Positions 47,742 through 59,013 of a DNA stretch of 64,000 nt are shown one piece after another. A program made the translations under genes and the position numbers. The notes below the pieces were generated by a model. The model was given only the letters and a program-made list of their open reading frames with translations. It was not told the DNA's origin and ran no database searches. Numbering within the stretch: position 1 is the stretch's first letter; each line of letters begins with the position of its first letter. This DNA is from Adenanthera pavonina (Eukaryota; Streptophyta; Magnoliopsida; Fabales; Fabaceae): assembly GCA_026686845.1 (NCBI GenBank), contig JAIVEN010000015.1, positions 26,145,501 through 26,209,500 on the forward strand, given 5' to 3'.

Positions 47742-48590
47742 CGGATCAAATTCTCATTATAAAAGATTGCTTGGAATCATTTGGCAATGCTTCGACTCTT
47801 AAAATCAGTATTAATAAGACGAAGCTCTACTATTCCATGAATATGAACATCAATCTTGCTTTGGAGTTTAGTAGATGCTTAGGGATCTAGGAAATATCTC
47901 AGCATTCCTCTTTCCATAGAACTACTAAAAAAACCTTTTCAGCTATTACTGATAAAGTGGGTAAATGTCTGTTGGGAAGGACAAGAAAACTCCTTAACCT
48001 TGCAAGAAGAACGGTTATGATCAAATATGTGCTTTTCGTGTTACCATACTATATGCAAACTATGGTTCTACTTGTAGGGGTTATCAATGAAACTGACAAG
48101 AAGTGCAGGGGATTCCTCTAGAATGCTTGGGATGTTAAAAGGAAACCTCATTCAATTTCTTGGGACAAAATTACCAAAGATAAAGTGATGAAAGGTTTGG
48201 GAATCAAGAATACCAAGAGCCAAAATATAGCTTTTATCATAAAATTGTTGGGGCACTATCACCAAAAGACATTGTCTTTGGGTAAGAAAGCTCAAGGATA
48301 AGTATAAATAAGGAACGGTTTCTATTCCCATGATTGGAAGAGAGAAGAATTGCTCCCTTACTTGGAGAAGCATATGTAAAGTTCGGGATCAATTTATGGA
48401 AGGGATCGGTTGGATCTTAGAGAAAGGTGATAATGTTTCCTTTTGGTTTGATAAGTGGGCTCCCCTGGTAGTCCCTCTGATCCACTTCTGTAAGAAGTTG
48501 AATACAACTCTTCATGAAAGAGTTTGTAATTTTCTTAATCATAACGGGACGTGGAACATCTCTAAAATTTTACAGGTTCTTCCGAAGGTC
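47742..48590 (+). pseudogene. LINE ORF2 fragment, RT end and zinc-binding region (piece 2 of 3)
   Basis: IIKDCLESFGNASTLKISI, then NKTKLYYS (about 47757-47838), ends the LINE RT domain (KDCLxxFxxxSGLxVxxxKSxxFxS). FSAITDKVGKCLLGRTRKL and LARRTVMIKYVLFVLPYYM (about 47937-48057), SWDKITKDKVMKGLGIKN (48159-48212) and FWFDKWAP (about 48440-48465) follow in order. Several stops and shifts are present. It is interrupted at 48594 by the CACTA element. Confidence 0.8.
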
Positions 48591-48639
48591 ATTCACTACA
48601 AGAAAACAGTTATTTTGTCATAAAATTTTCTCATAGAAG

Positions 48640-48950
48640 AAAAATTAGTGAGAACTTCTCATGGCATTTCTCGTGAATAAATAACTCTGGGCAATTTCTC
48701 ACGGACATTATAAAAAGGGCGAAAACATTCCGAAAAAAAGTTGTGAGAAAAGTGAAAGAGAACATTCCAGCAAGTTGGTGCGAATTTGGCACCACAATTT
48801 CTCAAGGACTGAGTCCGTGAGAAAATGATGAGAAAGTGGTGTGAAAATACTTCTCACGGATCTAGTTTGTAAAAAAATTCTCACGGGTATGAAATCTATG
48901 AGAAATATTTCTCACAGATAAAGAAATCTGTGAGAAACGTATAATAAGAA
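48640..48950. repeat. Left subterminal repeats of the outer CACTA
   Basis: Many copies, in both orientations, of TTCTCACGGAT-like and its complement (GTGAGAAA) motifs, for example at 48697, 48853, 48875 and 48908. En/Spm elements carry such clustered short motifs as transposase (TnpA) binding sites. Confidence 0.75.
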
Positions 48951-49989
48951 ATTGGAACCTGAGACATATGATGATTAAAAGTGCTCCTTTAACCAGTGAA
49001 CCAATTAGTTTTTGGTCACAGTGATTGACATAATATATTATATAAATAATACTTAAGTTTTTGGCATCAAATATGGAATTGGCAGACAACTCGATTTTAG
49101 TTGCCTCCAAAATGTATTTCAGCCCCAAACTTTACTCCAAAATCCCTAGGTCAAAAATCACTCACCTTCCCAAACATTTGCTCCAAAAATCCTCTCATCT
49201 CATCGTGCTTGTTTCTTCAGCTTGATGGTTTTCAAGGTGGAACTTTGTGGTCTGCTCAGTGCTTTTGTTGCTGCTCCGTTGTTTCAGTTCAGTGGTGGTC
49301 TTCAATCTCATGCAGGTACTTCTCAACTTCTATAGTCTCACCTCTTCTTTCTCATTTCTGGTAGCTAATTATAGTTCATATTTGTAGTTTCTGTAGTCTC
49401 TCTTGGCACGAAGCTTCCTACCCCCATCCCACATATCTCAGGTCGGTCAAACTGTATGTTCAAATCTTGCTTGGCTTGATAAGAGTGATTACATTTGGTT
49501 TGGTTGATATATGCTTCGATCTGTGTTTTGATGTGTGTCCCTTTTCATGGCTTGCAGTAGTATTTATAAACTGACTAAGGAAACAGAGTCATTATTGGGC
49601 ACAACAAAAGATGAGACGAGTTTCATTACTATGATTGATTTGCCAATGTCCAAAAGTTTTTAAAAAATTTCAGATTCAATGCTTGCATTCCTTTCTAATA
49701 ATGATTAAGATTTTATATTGAACTTTTAATTTACTCATAAGTTATTTTCTATATTACCTTGTCTCTTTCTTTATTTTATTTGCACGTACAAAACTTTAAT
49801 GTTTATTTAAGTATAGCATCTATATATCTTCATCACTATATAATTTAGCTTTAGACATTGATGTTATTGTGAAGCATGTTCATCTTTAAACTTGAGTGTT
49901 TTATTTTTTTAATTATTAAGTTGTATTCTCTTTTTAAAACACTAAAAGCTCAAGGGCTAATAAGACATTTTTATTATTTTTTGGAGCTC
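48951..49989. other. Outer CACTA, non-coding left interior
   Basis: Contains an open frame at 49101-49364 with no recognised relative and long AT-rich introns-like sequence. No domain was identified. Confidence 0.4.
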
Positions 49990-51242
49990 AAGGGCATTGT
50001 GTTGATGTGAAAAGTTGCACGTTAATCGGAATGAAAAGTCATGATTGTCATATTTTTATGGAGAGGCTATTACAAATTGTGTGTAGTAGGTTGCCAACCC
50101 CAATATTTGAAACCTTAGGGCCCGTTTGGTTTTCAGTTGGTTGAAAATGAGTTTTGGTAGAATTGGTTTTGTAACGTAGTTATAATAAAAATTAGTTTTG
50201 GACTAACGTGTTTATGTTTGGATGATTCATTTGAAAATTGGTTTTGACAAAACTCATAATTTTCCTCTAAATTGAGTTTAAACTCTATCCCATGATTAAT
50301 TTAATTTACTTGAACTAAAATTTAATTTGTATTTATTTAATTGAGAATATAATATATCTGATATAACATTTTCTTACAGGTCATGATCTATAAAAATTAA
50401 AATTTTGAAGGGACATTTTGATCAATAAATAGAAAAAATTTTATGGGAATTTTATTTTCCTAATTTTTTTATTTTTTCTCAATTTTATTATTCTATTTTT
50501 ATCTGACTTTAAAATAAATATCAACAAAAATAAAGAAGTAGACAGAAAAGCAGCAGGTAGATCACTTCTTCCCAAAACCCGTTTTCTGCATAGAATGAGT
50601 TTGAAACGGAAAAGCAAAAATCAAACAAACACACCCAAAACTCTATCAAACTTATTTTTACCCCAAAACCACTTTTGTAACTGGATTCCAAACAGGCCTT
50701 TAATGAAGCTAAGCAATTTTTTTCGTGATCTTTGTGCTCCGACTTTACATTTGAAAAACCTCGAAGTAATGGAAAAGAACATTCCTATTATTTTGTGTAA
50801 ACTTGAGAAGATATTTCCTCCAGACTTTTTTGATGTTACGGAACATTTACCTATTCACTTGGTACATGAAGCTATAGTTGGTGGACCTGTACAATATAGG
50901 TGAATGTATCCATTTGAAAGGTTCTTGTATACATTGAAAAGAAAGGTAAAGAGTAAGGCCCATGTTGAAGGCTTCATTTACTCATCATATATACTTGAAG
51001 AAACTTCAACATTTTGCTCCTGCTATTTTGAGTCACATGTTCAATCAAGAACTAGGAGAGTTCCTCGCAATGATGATGGTGGGAAGCATGTTGATCATCC
51101 TCCAATCTCTATCTTCAACTATCCTGGACAACCACATGGAAGAGCAACACAAAACACTTGTTTTCTTACTGAGTCTGAGCAAAATACAATAACTTTATAT
51201 GTTCTTCTCAATTGTCCTGAAGTTAAACCTCTCCTCAAGTAA
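49990..51242 (+). pseudogene. CACTA TnpD-type transposase, C-terminal DUF4218 region, broken
   Basis: KSHDCHIFMERLLQIVCS (about 50023-50084) is followed by a MITE (50118-50699). Translation then resumes at 50703 with FFRDLCAPTL, ILCKLEKIFPPDFFDVTEHL and HEAIVGGPVQYR. A Trp-to-stop change (TGA at 50901-50903) precedes MYPFERFLYTLKRKVKSKAH, then VPRNDDGG. These are the DUF4218 signatures of plant En/Spm (TNP2) transposases. Removing the MITE and one TTA rejoins the reading in frame. The transposase catalytic domain itself is absent. Confidence 0.85.
50118..50699. mobile_element. Tourist-like (PIF/Harbinger) MITE, 582 bp
   Basis: Left end GGGCCCGTTTGG, right end CCAAACAGGCCT, flanked by TTA at 50115-50117 and 50700-50702. 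The terminal inverted repeats are longer but imperfect (AGTTTTGG and GGTTTTG blocks recur near the right end in the complement). Its middle (50255-50500) resembles 17735-17955, suggesting that it contains or was hit by another repeat. Confidence 0.8.
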
Positions 51243-51589
51243 GAATCTCATTCTTGGTCTATTACTTTTACTCAATATAAAGTTGTGTTTAGATTAATAT
51301 CATTCTTAGTCAAATGTAGTTCCTATGTTAATGAATTGCTATCTATGAACCCTACTCTATAAAATGAGGAGGTGGATAAGTGTATTTCATCTGAATTTTC
51401 TGCATGGTTCAAAGCTTATGTAAGTACATCTTAACTACTTTCTATGAAATGAGGAGGAATATTTTTTTTATAAAATTGTCAATGCTAATACTTCTATTTA
51501 AAATAGGTTCTAAACCCACAAAATGGGATAAAAGATTAATTGTTAATTTCTTTGGCTTGGGGTCCTTTGAGACTTGTGAATACATTTGA

Positions 51590-52259
51590 TCAATGGTCAG
51601 TGAATGGCTATAAGTTTCACAAAAAGACCTGGGCATGAGGGAGGAAGACCAATAATAGCAGAGTAAGTGTCAAGGGAATCAGTCACAATCAACTTGAAGT
51701 TTCTTACCATAGTGTTTTGAAAGAGATAATTCAATTACAATTCACTGGCAAACCATCTAAGTAGTTAACACTTTTCAATTGTAAATGGTATGATCCTCAG
51801 TAGAGAGGGACTCGAGTTTGTCCCAAATATGGAATTGTGGAGGTTAACACAAAAAGGACATGCAAGGGGAATGATTCTTTTATCTTTGCTCAACAAGCAA
51901 AACAAGTATATTTTACACTGTATCCGAACTCATTCTCTTCTAAAAAAGATTGTCTTGTTGTCATTAGAACAAAAGTAAGGAATCGGATTGATACCTCAGA
52001 AGATGACAAAGATGTACCTTTTCAAGATAACATTGATCGACAACCCCAATTAGCTGAATATGACAATGGTGATATTGATTTGCGAGATAATATGGGTGAC
52101 ATTAAAGAATTAGATGATGTACATATTATATCAATTGAAAATGACATTGGTGATTCAAGAGAATCAAGTGAGGAAAATGTAGATGAAGACTTTCTACATA
52201 CTGGATCATCAGAGACTGAAGATGATCCTCCTAATGATTTTTATTTAGCTAGTGAGTGA
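51590..52259 (+). pseudogene. CACTA transposase DUF4216 region and acidic tail
   Basis: VNGYKFHTKTWA near 51600 and the core EVNTKRTCKGNDSFIFAQQA, then VYFTLYPN and CLVVIRTKVRNRID (51837-51990), fit DUF4216, which follows DUF4218 in TNP2-type proteins. The end is strongly acidic (D/E-rich, 51995-52255). Stops occur at about 51638, 51760 and 51798. Confidence 0.75.
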
Positions 52260-52388
52260 TATAACATTGGTAAATTAATTTTCATGAATTCGTTATATTG
52301 ATTATTATGTGTGTTAATTTTTTGCTCATTCTTTAATTCTATTAATGTTATTATCATTAACTTTTGTTCCTTTTTTTTTAAATTTTAG

Positions 52389-53952
52389 ATGTCATATTTT
52401 GAGCAACATGTGGCAGGGGGAACTACAAATAAGAAGAAGGACAAAAAAGGCAAAAAGGTGGTGTAAGCATCCTCATCTTTTCAGCCATTGGGTATTATAC
52501 AATCCTCTCCACATCAGCTTCATCCAACACCCACTACTCAATCGGGATCTGAGGTAGCATCCTCTTCTATTCCATCCCCCCTCCTTCAGTCCTCTCCTAG
52601 AGAGACTATATTTGTTGGTTCAGGGAGATCACCAAATTTGATGAGCACAGATGCAAGATCCTCATCTAATAATATATATGATGCTGGCTCTAGATTGAAT
52701 GATGGTCGATTGGTCATTCGACCAAATGGTAACCAGGAGTAAGTAGCTTCTATGTAATTCATATTTTTATACTTTAATTTTTATTTTATATATACTAAAT
52801 ATTATTCATTTTGCATATTTTTCCCTTCAATTGAATCACAAAAAATATTGTCTGACATCATTCATCACAAATTTGAGGGTGTATGGCCTAAATTTTTTAA
52901 GGTCTCTCGTAAAGTGCAAGGTTTATGGTTTGACGAGTTTAAGGTGAATTAATCTAATAAACATTTGGAAATTAATATGTATGGTTTTTATTTCTATAAT
53001 TATTGATATTTTGTTGTTTCTTATGCAGCTTAAATGTACATGGGACCCAAATTAGATAATGTAATCCATAAAATATGGAAAAAAAAATGCAGTGGTGTGG
53101 TACAGTCATCTTTGAGGGACATTCACAAAAACAAAACAAAGGGTGAATGGTTACCAGAAGGAGTTCAAAAAGCCTTGGAAGAATATTGGAAAAGTTCTGA
53201 ATTTTTGGTTGAGTCTGCAAGTAATAAGGCAATTCGTGCAGCTGATAATGAGGGATGTGTTTATAGAGGTGGTAGAATTAGTTTTAATGAACATAAGAGA
53301 AGAATGGTAAGTGTTATTTGAATGTGACATGCTTATTAATTTACTTAATTTTATTATATTTTATTTTCATTTAATGTAATTTTAGCAATTTTCCTATATG
53401 ATATAGGAAGTTGAATTGGGAAGATTATGTGAATATCCTGAAGTTTTCAAAAAAATTCAATATGATGACAAGAAAGGTGGTTGGATTGGGCAATTAGCTG
53501 AAGCCACTTATGTAAGTTACTTACGTTTATATTATTTTTTAAAACTCATAAATTCAAAGACTAAACTTGAACTTTTTTTTTTAATGCAGATGAGTTTGAG
53601 CGATTGAAAGAGAGTCAAGAGTCTGAGTCAAATATATGTGACTCAGATTTATGGTTGAAGGTTGTGGGTGGCAAAAATAAAAAAAGGCCATATTTATGGA
53701 CTTGGATCTCAAGCAAGCCTCATTGCTTTCAATTGCTCAAGCATTAGAAATAACTATGGGGAGATTGCACAATTGAAAAAAGAGATGGAAGAGCAAAAGA
53801 AGTTCTATGAAGAAAGCCTTCAAAATATTAGAGCTGAAATGAAGGCTAGAGATGAAGAATATAAAGCTAGAGAGTCTAGGATGGAAGAGCAATTTCGAAT
53901 GATTATGACACATTTATCTAACACTAAGGCTAGTACTTCCAAATGTCCATGA
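52389..53952 (+). pseudogene. CACTA TnpA-like gene (Transposase_24), intron-containing, broken
   Basis: It starts MSYFEQHVAGGTTN at 52389. Exon-like pieces separated by GT-AG introns follow: 52851-52943 (FEGVWPKFFKVSRKVQGLW), 53030-53308 (EYWKSSEFLVESASNKAIR and GGRISFNEHKRRM), 53408-53511 (EVELGRLCEYPEVFKKIQ) and 53590-53746 (DEFERLKESQESES, frame-shifted at its start). A coiled-coil tail (EEQKKFYEESLQNIRAEMKA) is at about 53770-53950. The order and motifs match the plant Ptta/En/Spm Transposase_24 family, whose members bind subterminal repeats. A stop near 52462 and a shift at 53050 break it. Confidence 0.8.
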
Positions 53953-54289
53953 ATTGGTGATAGTGATGGTGTCGATAGTGATCATACTAATGATAGTGAT
54001 GGTACTGATGATGATGATGGAGGGAATGAAGTATAGTTATAGGGCTATGTATTTGATACTCTTGTTTGTGCTACATTATTGGGACTTGATACTTTTGATT
54101 TCTTGTGTTGAAATATAGTTAAAGGTTTTTGTGATTTTTATCCTTGTGTTTTTGAAATTCAACATATGTTAAATACAAATTAGAATTTCAAATTTCTAGC
54201 CTTGTGTTTGTTTGGCTACATCTATTGTTTTACAGGTTTAATTGAATAGGGACTGAAAAAAAATTGATTATGACTTGACTTGTTTTACA

Positions 54290-54731
54290 TACTTCTCACA
54301 GCTTTCTCACGGCATATATTTGTGAGACACATGTTTAGTTAGTTATACTTTCTCCCGGATTTAATGCGTGAGAGATTTCTCACAAAAGAAAATCTATGAG
54401 AAATGAAGGATTTTCTCATGGATTAAATCTACAAGAAATTTTCTCACATACATAAGTTGTGAGAAAATTCTGAAATTTCTCACGCATATAATTTGTGAGA
54501 AACTTTCTCGCGGACTTATTCTGTGAGAAGATTTCTTGTGGATTTTGCTTCCATGAGAATGTTTCTCATGAAACAAATTTGTGAGAAAAACTTTCTCATG
54601 CCTTGAGGCTGTAAAAAACATATTTTCCTTCAAATTATTTTCTGACCAATGATTTTTCATGAGAAAATCTGTGAGAAATAGTTTTCTCACAGATTTTAGG
54701 GGAGTTTCTCACAGATTTGTACTGTGAGAAA
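54290..54731. repeat. Right subterminal repeats of the outer CACTA
   Basis: More than ten copies of TTTCTCACAGATT/AATCTGTGAGAAA-like motifs in both orientations, mirroring 48640-48950. The last copy (TTTCTCACAGATTTGTAC) abuts the inner CACTA insertion at 54732. Confidence 0.8.
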
Positions 54732-54765
54732 CACTAGTGGAAAAACCCATTTTTACATCCCTTTT

Positions 54766-54925
54766 TTAACATCAGTTATGTACATAACCGAAGTAAAAAA
54801 AATGATCGGTGGTAATTTTGTAATTATATTGATGTTTGTTAAGTTATTGGCGTCGGTTGTATTTGGAACTGAAGTAAAAAATTAATTTTGACGTCGGTTA
54901 CTTAAATAACTACTTAAATAACCGA
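54766..54925. repeat. Left subterminal repeats of the inner CACTA
   Basis: Degenerate ATAACCGAAGTAAAAA and GTCGGTT motifs at about 54785, 54852, 54894 and 54921, in both orientations, matching the clearer set near 58878-59013. Confidence 0.65.
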
Positions 54926-55489
54926 AGCCAAAAATAAAAAAAATAGTTTTTTTCAAAAAATTCTCAGTTTATTCAGAGGCTTTCCCTAAACAGAGTTTGG
55001 TTGTTCGACATTGGCTTTCTTGCTCTTTCATTCCTTCACACAGAGGCCGACACTCTTTCTCAAACACACAACTCAATCGTTGTCCGTAACCCACGCTTGA
55101 GTACCGGTTATCGTTCGCTGGTGGTTGTCATAACCAATTTCATTGTCCCTCCTCCTCATTCTTCCTTCTTTAATTTCATCGATCCCTTGCGCTGGCCCAT
55201 TCGCAGAAGATGAACGGCATGTACCACTCCCCTGTTCCAAAGTACACGCGATCCAGACACTATTGTGAACTGAAAATCTTTCTTGAGTGCCTATCACCAT
55301 CAAGTACCTCTTGCCTCTTCACTGGAACGGTGCCACCGTTGTGCAGTGGTAAGTCACCGTCTCTCCTATTCTTTTCTAAAACAGTGTATAAATCCATGGT
55401 GTTGATTAAAATGAAGTAAAAGAAGAAAGAGTGGATGGAGAACTGCTAGCTAAAGAAGAATGTAGGACCAAATTCTAGAAATCACAATC

Positions 55490-56014
55490 ATGGCTTCGAA
55501 GCTTCTTTTACTAATAAGGATCTCCAAGTTTTTGAAACCATTTTCACTAGCATCCTCATCTTTAAATTCTCTTGTTCTTTAATTTATGGGTCTCCGATTC
55601 TTTCTTTAAAGGCATCACAATTTCTGGGCTTCTTGAAGAATGTTGTCTGCTTCCTCCTATGATTTCTTCTAGAAGCTTCTTTTTTAGCAGTTCAGATCTT
55701 CGAGGACTTGCTGCTATTGATTATCGGTATGTAGTCTCTTTTTATTCCTTGGTTCATACTTGTTGCTATGGTTGACTTAAGATGCTTGGTTAAATTTCAG
55801 TACTGAATTGCTTTTGTTGCCAAAGTTGTTATTGAATTGGTTTATATTTCTTAATTTATGCAAGTATCTAATTTACTACAATGGTTTTGGTTCACTGGAA
55901 ATAGGCCAGAATGATTTTGCTAATGATTAATGTGAATACAGTTCTTTACTGTAGGAGGATGAATTCCACAAACTGGCATATACTACAATACGTGACCTAC
56001 AAGAGAAACTCAAG
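55490..56014 (+). pseudogene. Captured frataxin fragment (exons 1-2)
   Basis: Exon 1 (55490-55726) begins MASKLLLLIRISKFLK, a plausible mitochondrial presequence, and ends (after one or two frame shifts) SSSDLRGLAAIDYR with donor GTATGT. Exon 2 (55942-56014) follows an ACAG acceptor. It reads, with a Gln-to-stop change, into EDEFHKLAYTTIRDLQEKL, then K and donor GTATCT. This is the N-terminal helix of plant frataxin (EEFHKLAxxTIxxLxEKxE), the mitochondrial protein of iron-sulphur cluster assembly. The remaining exons, including the acidic iron-binding sheet region, were not found. The piece lies wholly inside the inner CACTA element. Confidence 0.72.
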
Positions 56015-56489
56015 GTATCTCTTTTTACTCCTTGGGCCAAAATGTTCTTTTTGATTAATTTTCCTGTTAGTTTTGAGAAGTGAATTCCTTATTTGGCTTA
56101 TGTGTTATGTGTTTTGATATGGTATAGCCTTTGGCAGAATGATGTGTTGACTGTAAAACTAGGGGATTTGGCCATCTATGTATTGAACAAACAAACACTA
56201 ATTAGACAAATATGGCTATTTTCTCCAGTTAGGTTGTTAAAATATCATCTTTAGAACATACCTAGAACATGTACGTTGAAATTTTAATAAGGCATAGTTG
56301 TAGTTGAAGTCCCATGTACGCTGAAATTTTATTATCTCATTTACCCAAGAACATACCTAGAAATGCACTTCTTAAAGAGATGGTATCTTACAATCCTAAC
56401 TTGTCCTTTCTATCTATGGACCACATCAGTAGAGTGCAAATTTAGCCCTCAGTGACATTATGATTGATTATATTGATGTCAATCATATA

Positions 56490-57480
56490 CTTTAGAGGCC
56501 TTTGTGGTTCCCAAGGCTTTAGATTTATTTAGTTTGTTGAAGGGTATTTTAATGGAGAACACTACCTCCCACCATGTTATGAGATTTTTCACCATTAGAT
56601 GTATTCAAAGGGTAAATTTTAACATTAGGCTAAGAAATCTTGAGATACATTTATTGGTGAGAAAACTCAACCTTTGGCTCTCTTTAGAATTGCCCATTGT
56701 TGAAGTGAAGGCACTTTGATTCTTGGCACATGTATCTGACGCTGGAAAGTTTTAGTCTTATCAACAGCATGTTCCTTCTACCATCACTGGGTTGTAGTTT
56801 CCCATTGAAAATTCTTTCGCCTATTGTGATATGAGGAGGTGAGTTTTTATATCTTTTATCATTTTATCAATTCCTACTCCATTGGAATTCCTGTAATTTA
56901 ATTAATAAATTTTTTTTTACTTAGTTGTTGTGGTTCCTAATTTCTCCTCCCATTTAGAGATCTGTAAGTTTGACCTAATTTAATTATTGTTTTTGGTTAA
57001 TTCTTGAGGACATTGAATTTGTGGTGACTGGTAAGTTGAGCACCTCTGTTTTACTCGATGATGATTGAATTTTATTTCATTGGCTTGCACACCTACACTG
57101 GACATGGCAGAGTCACAGGGTTCTCTTGGCAAGATTAAGCTTTATCCTTTTTAACTCTGTTGAGAATTGGTGGGGATCATACTAGTCTACTTGGATGTTT
57201 TCTAGGAATTAGATAGCCTATCAATTTTCGAGATGACATCAAAATCCTTTTTAACGCCGTTGAGAATTGGTGTTGTTACCAATGGTAGTAATGATTTGTT
57301 AGTTCATTTTGCTTTGTTTGTCATCATGGTGGAATGCCTATTTATTGAGGCATGATGTGTCATTTCTGGTTTATATGTTTTTTAGATGATAAAGTGTGAT
57401 AATGGAGAGAAGTTTTGACTAAGATTGCTAATTTGTCTAGTTGGGACAGAAGAGATAAGTAAGTTTTCACTCCCTAGTCA
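56490..57480. other. Inner CACTA interior, unidentified exon-like fragments
   Basis: Open stretches such as 56504-56719 and 56788-56837 (FPIENSFAYCDMRR before a GTGAG donor) could be further captured exons. I recognise no family. The phrase CCTTTTTAAC..GTTGAGAATTGGTG occurs twice (about 57147 and 57248). Confidence 0.3.
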
Positions 57481-58240
57481 TATTTTGTTTTTCCATTACA
57501 TGACACTTAATTAGTATAAATTTTCATATCTTTGTTTTTAGAATTTTTAATTTAAATATAGTTTTATGATGTTTTAATGATAATATGACAGAAACATCTA
57601 TATGAAGTTGACATTTCCCACTCAAACTATATATGAAGGTATTAACTATTATCTATTTACATATTTCAATTTTGCTAATCCATGCTGGTATGTAATGCTA
57701 CACAGAAATGAAATGAAGTCATAATAGGCACAAAAATCCAATATGCAATAGTGGGATTGGAATTTGGATAGAATTAAAAATAGACGATTGATGGATAAGT
57801 TTGGATTGAGTTATTTTAAACAAAAATCTTAGTCATTTGGTTTATGGTTGATCTATATTTTTAATTGAATATATAAAACGATTTTTCCTTCCTAAACTGA
57901 CTTACTATTCTCTATATCAAACACTGTGTGATGAAGTATTGATCTATCTGCTAAGTCTTTGGAGACAATAGGGATGTTCCATGTTTGAGTAAACTGTTGT
58001 TGCTTACCTACATCCCTAAGAACCAAGCAATAATATGGAAAATGCATTCAATTTGTTATTGATCAATTCTGTTGCCTCTGAACAAGTTTTTTTTAGATGC
58101 ATAAATTTAGTCATCTTTTTTGGTTTCAATTAGTGCCTCCAGTTTTTTTCAAGTCTCCCTAAATTTGTTCCTTCTATAATTTCCTGGTCTCGAAGTCCCC
58201 TAAATCAGTGAAGCACCTGTGCATTAATTTTATGATTTAG

Positions 58241-58540
58241 GAATTATCCTCTATTAATGGCTAGATGGAAAGTTGCTTCGGCTCTGGTTGCTGGTTGTAC
58301 TGCAATATTAAAGCCTTCCGAATTGGCATCCGTGTATGTCCTTGTCAGATATCAACCAATGGAAACTTGTTTCTTTGCTACATCAGTTAGCCATTCTATA
58401 TAATTTCCAATTTTAGGAACTGTTTAGAGCTAGCTGATATCTTTAGAAAAGTGGATCTTTCTCTAGGTGTCTTAAATATTCTCATTGGATTAGACCCTGA
58501 AGATGGTTCTCCTTTGGCATCCCATCCTCATGTGGACAAG
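58241..58540 (+). pseudogene. Captured ALDH10-type aldehyde dehydrogenase fragment (two exons)
   Basis: Exon A (58241-58333, acceptor TTTAG, donor GTATGT) reads NYPLLMARWKVASALVAG, then CTAILKPSELASV. Exon B (58417-58540, acceptor TTTTAG, donor GTTTAT) reads NCLELADIFRKVDLSLG, then VLNILIGLDPEDGSPLAS and HPHVDK. The Val codon is split across the intron and rejoins in frame. The sequence matches the ALDH core before the catalytic Glu and Cys, closest to plant ALDH10 (betaine/aminoaldehyde dehydrogenase). The catalytic residues lie in exons that are missing. With its intron retained, this is a genomic, not cDNA, copy. Confidence 0.85.
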
Positions 58541-58877
58541 GTTTATTTGTCTTTATTTTGTAGTAGAATTGAAATAGTATGTAGTTGTATCTTTTCTATC
58601 TTTGTAGCTATTGTCACTTTGAGGTCTAAGTTTGCAATGCTTCCATGACATCATAATTGATATTTCTTGCTTAATTGAATTATTACTTTTTGTGATTCAT
58701 TGTCATTGACGAATTTTTGTTCTACCCACTAAATACAAGGAACACAGAATTTTATTTATTTTTTTGGCCCAAAAAGGAGTTTTGGGAACGTTTGTTAGTA
58801 AAGCGTTTTCTAAAGCTTCAGAAACGTTTAAAAATCATTTCTGAAGTATGCAACAAACGTTTCTGAAACTTATTTTC

Positions 58878-59013
58878 TACGTCGGTTGAAAAGCAACGGA
58901 CGTAAAAAATCAATTTCTACGTCGGTTATATAACCGAGTACTTTTTTTTTACGTCGGCTGGATCCACGTCACCTCCGCAGCTGACGTAAAAAATAAAAAA
59001 TAACCGACGTAAA
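58878..59013. repeat. Right subterminal repeats of the inner CACTA
   Basis: TACGTCGGTTG, GGACGTAAAAAATC, CTACGTCGGTTATA, TTACGTCGGCTGG, GCTGACGTAAAAAA and AACCGACGTAAAAAA lie within about 140 bp, in both orientations, next to the right terminus. They are probable transposase-binding sites. Confidence 0.8.
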
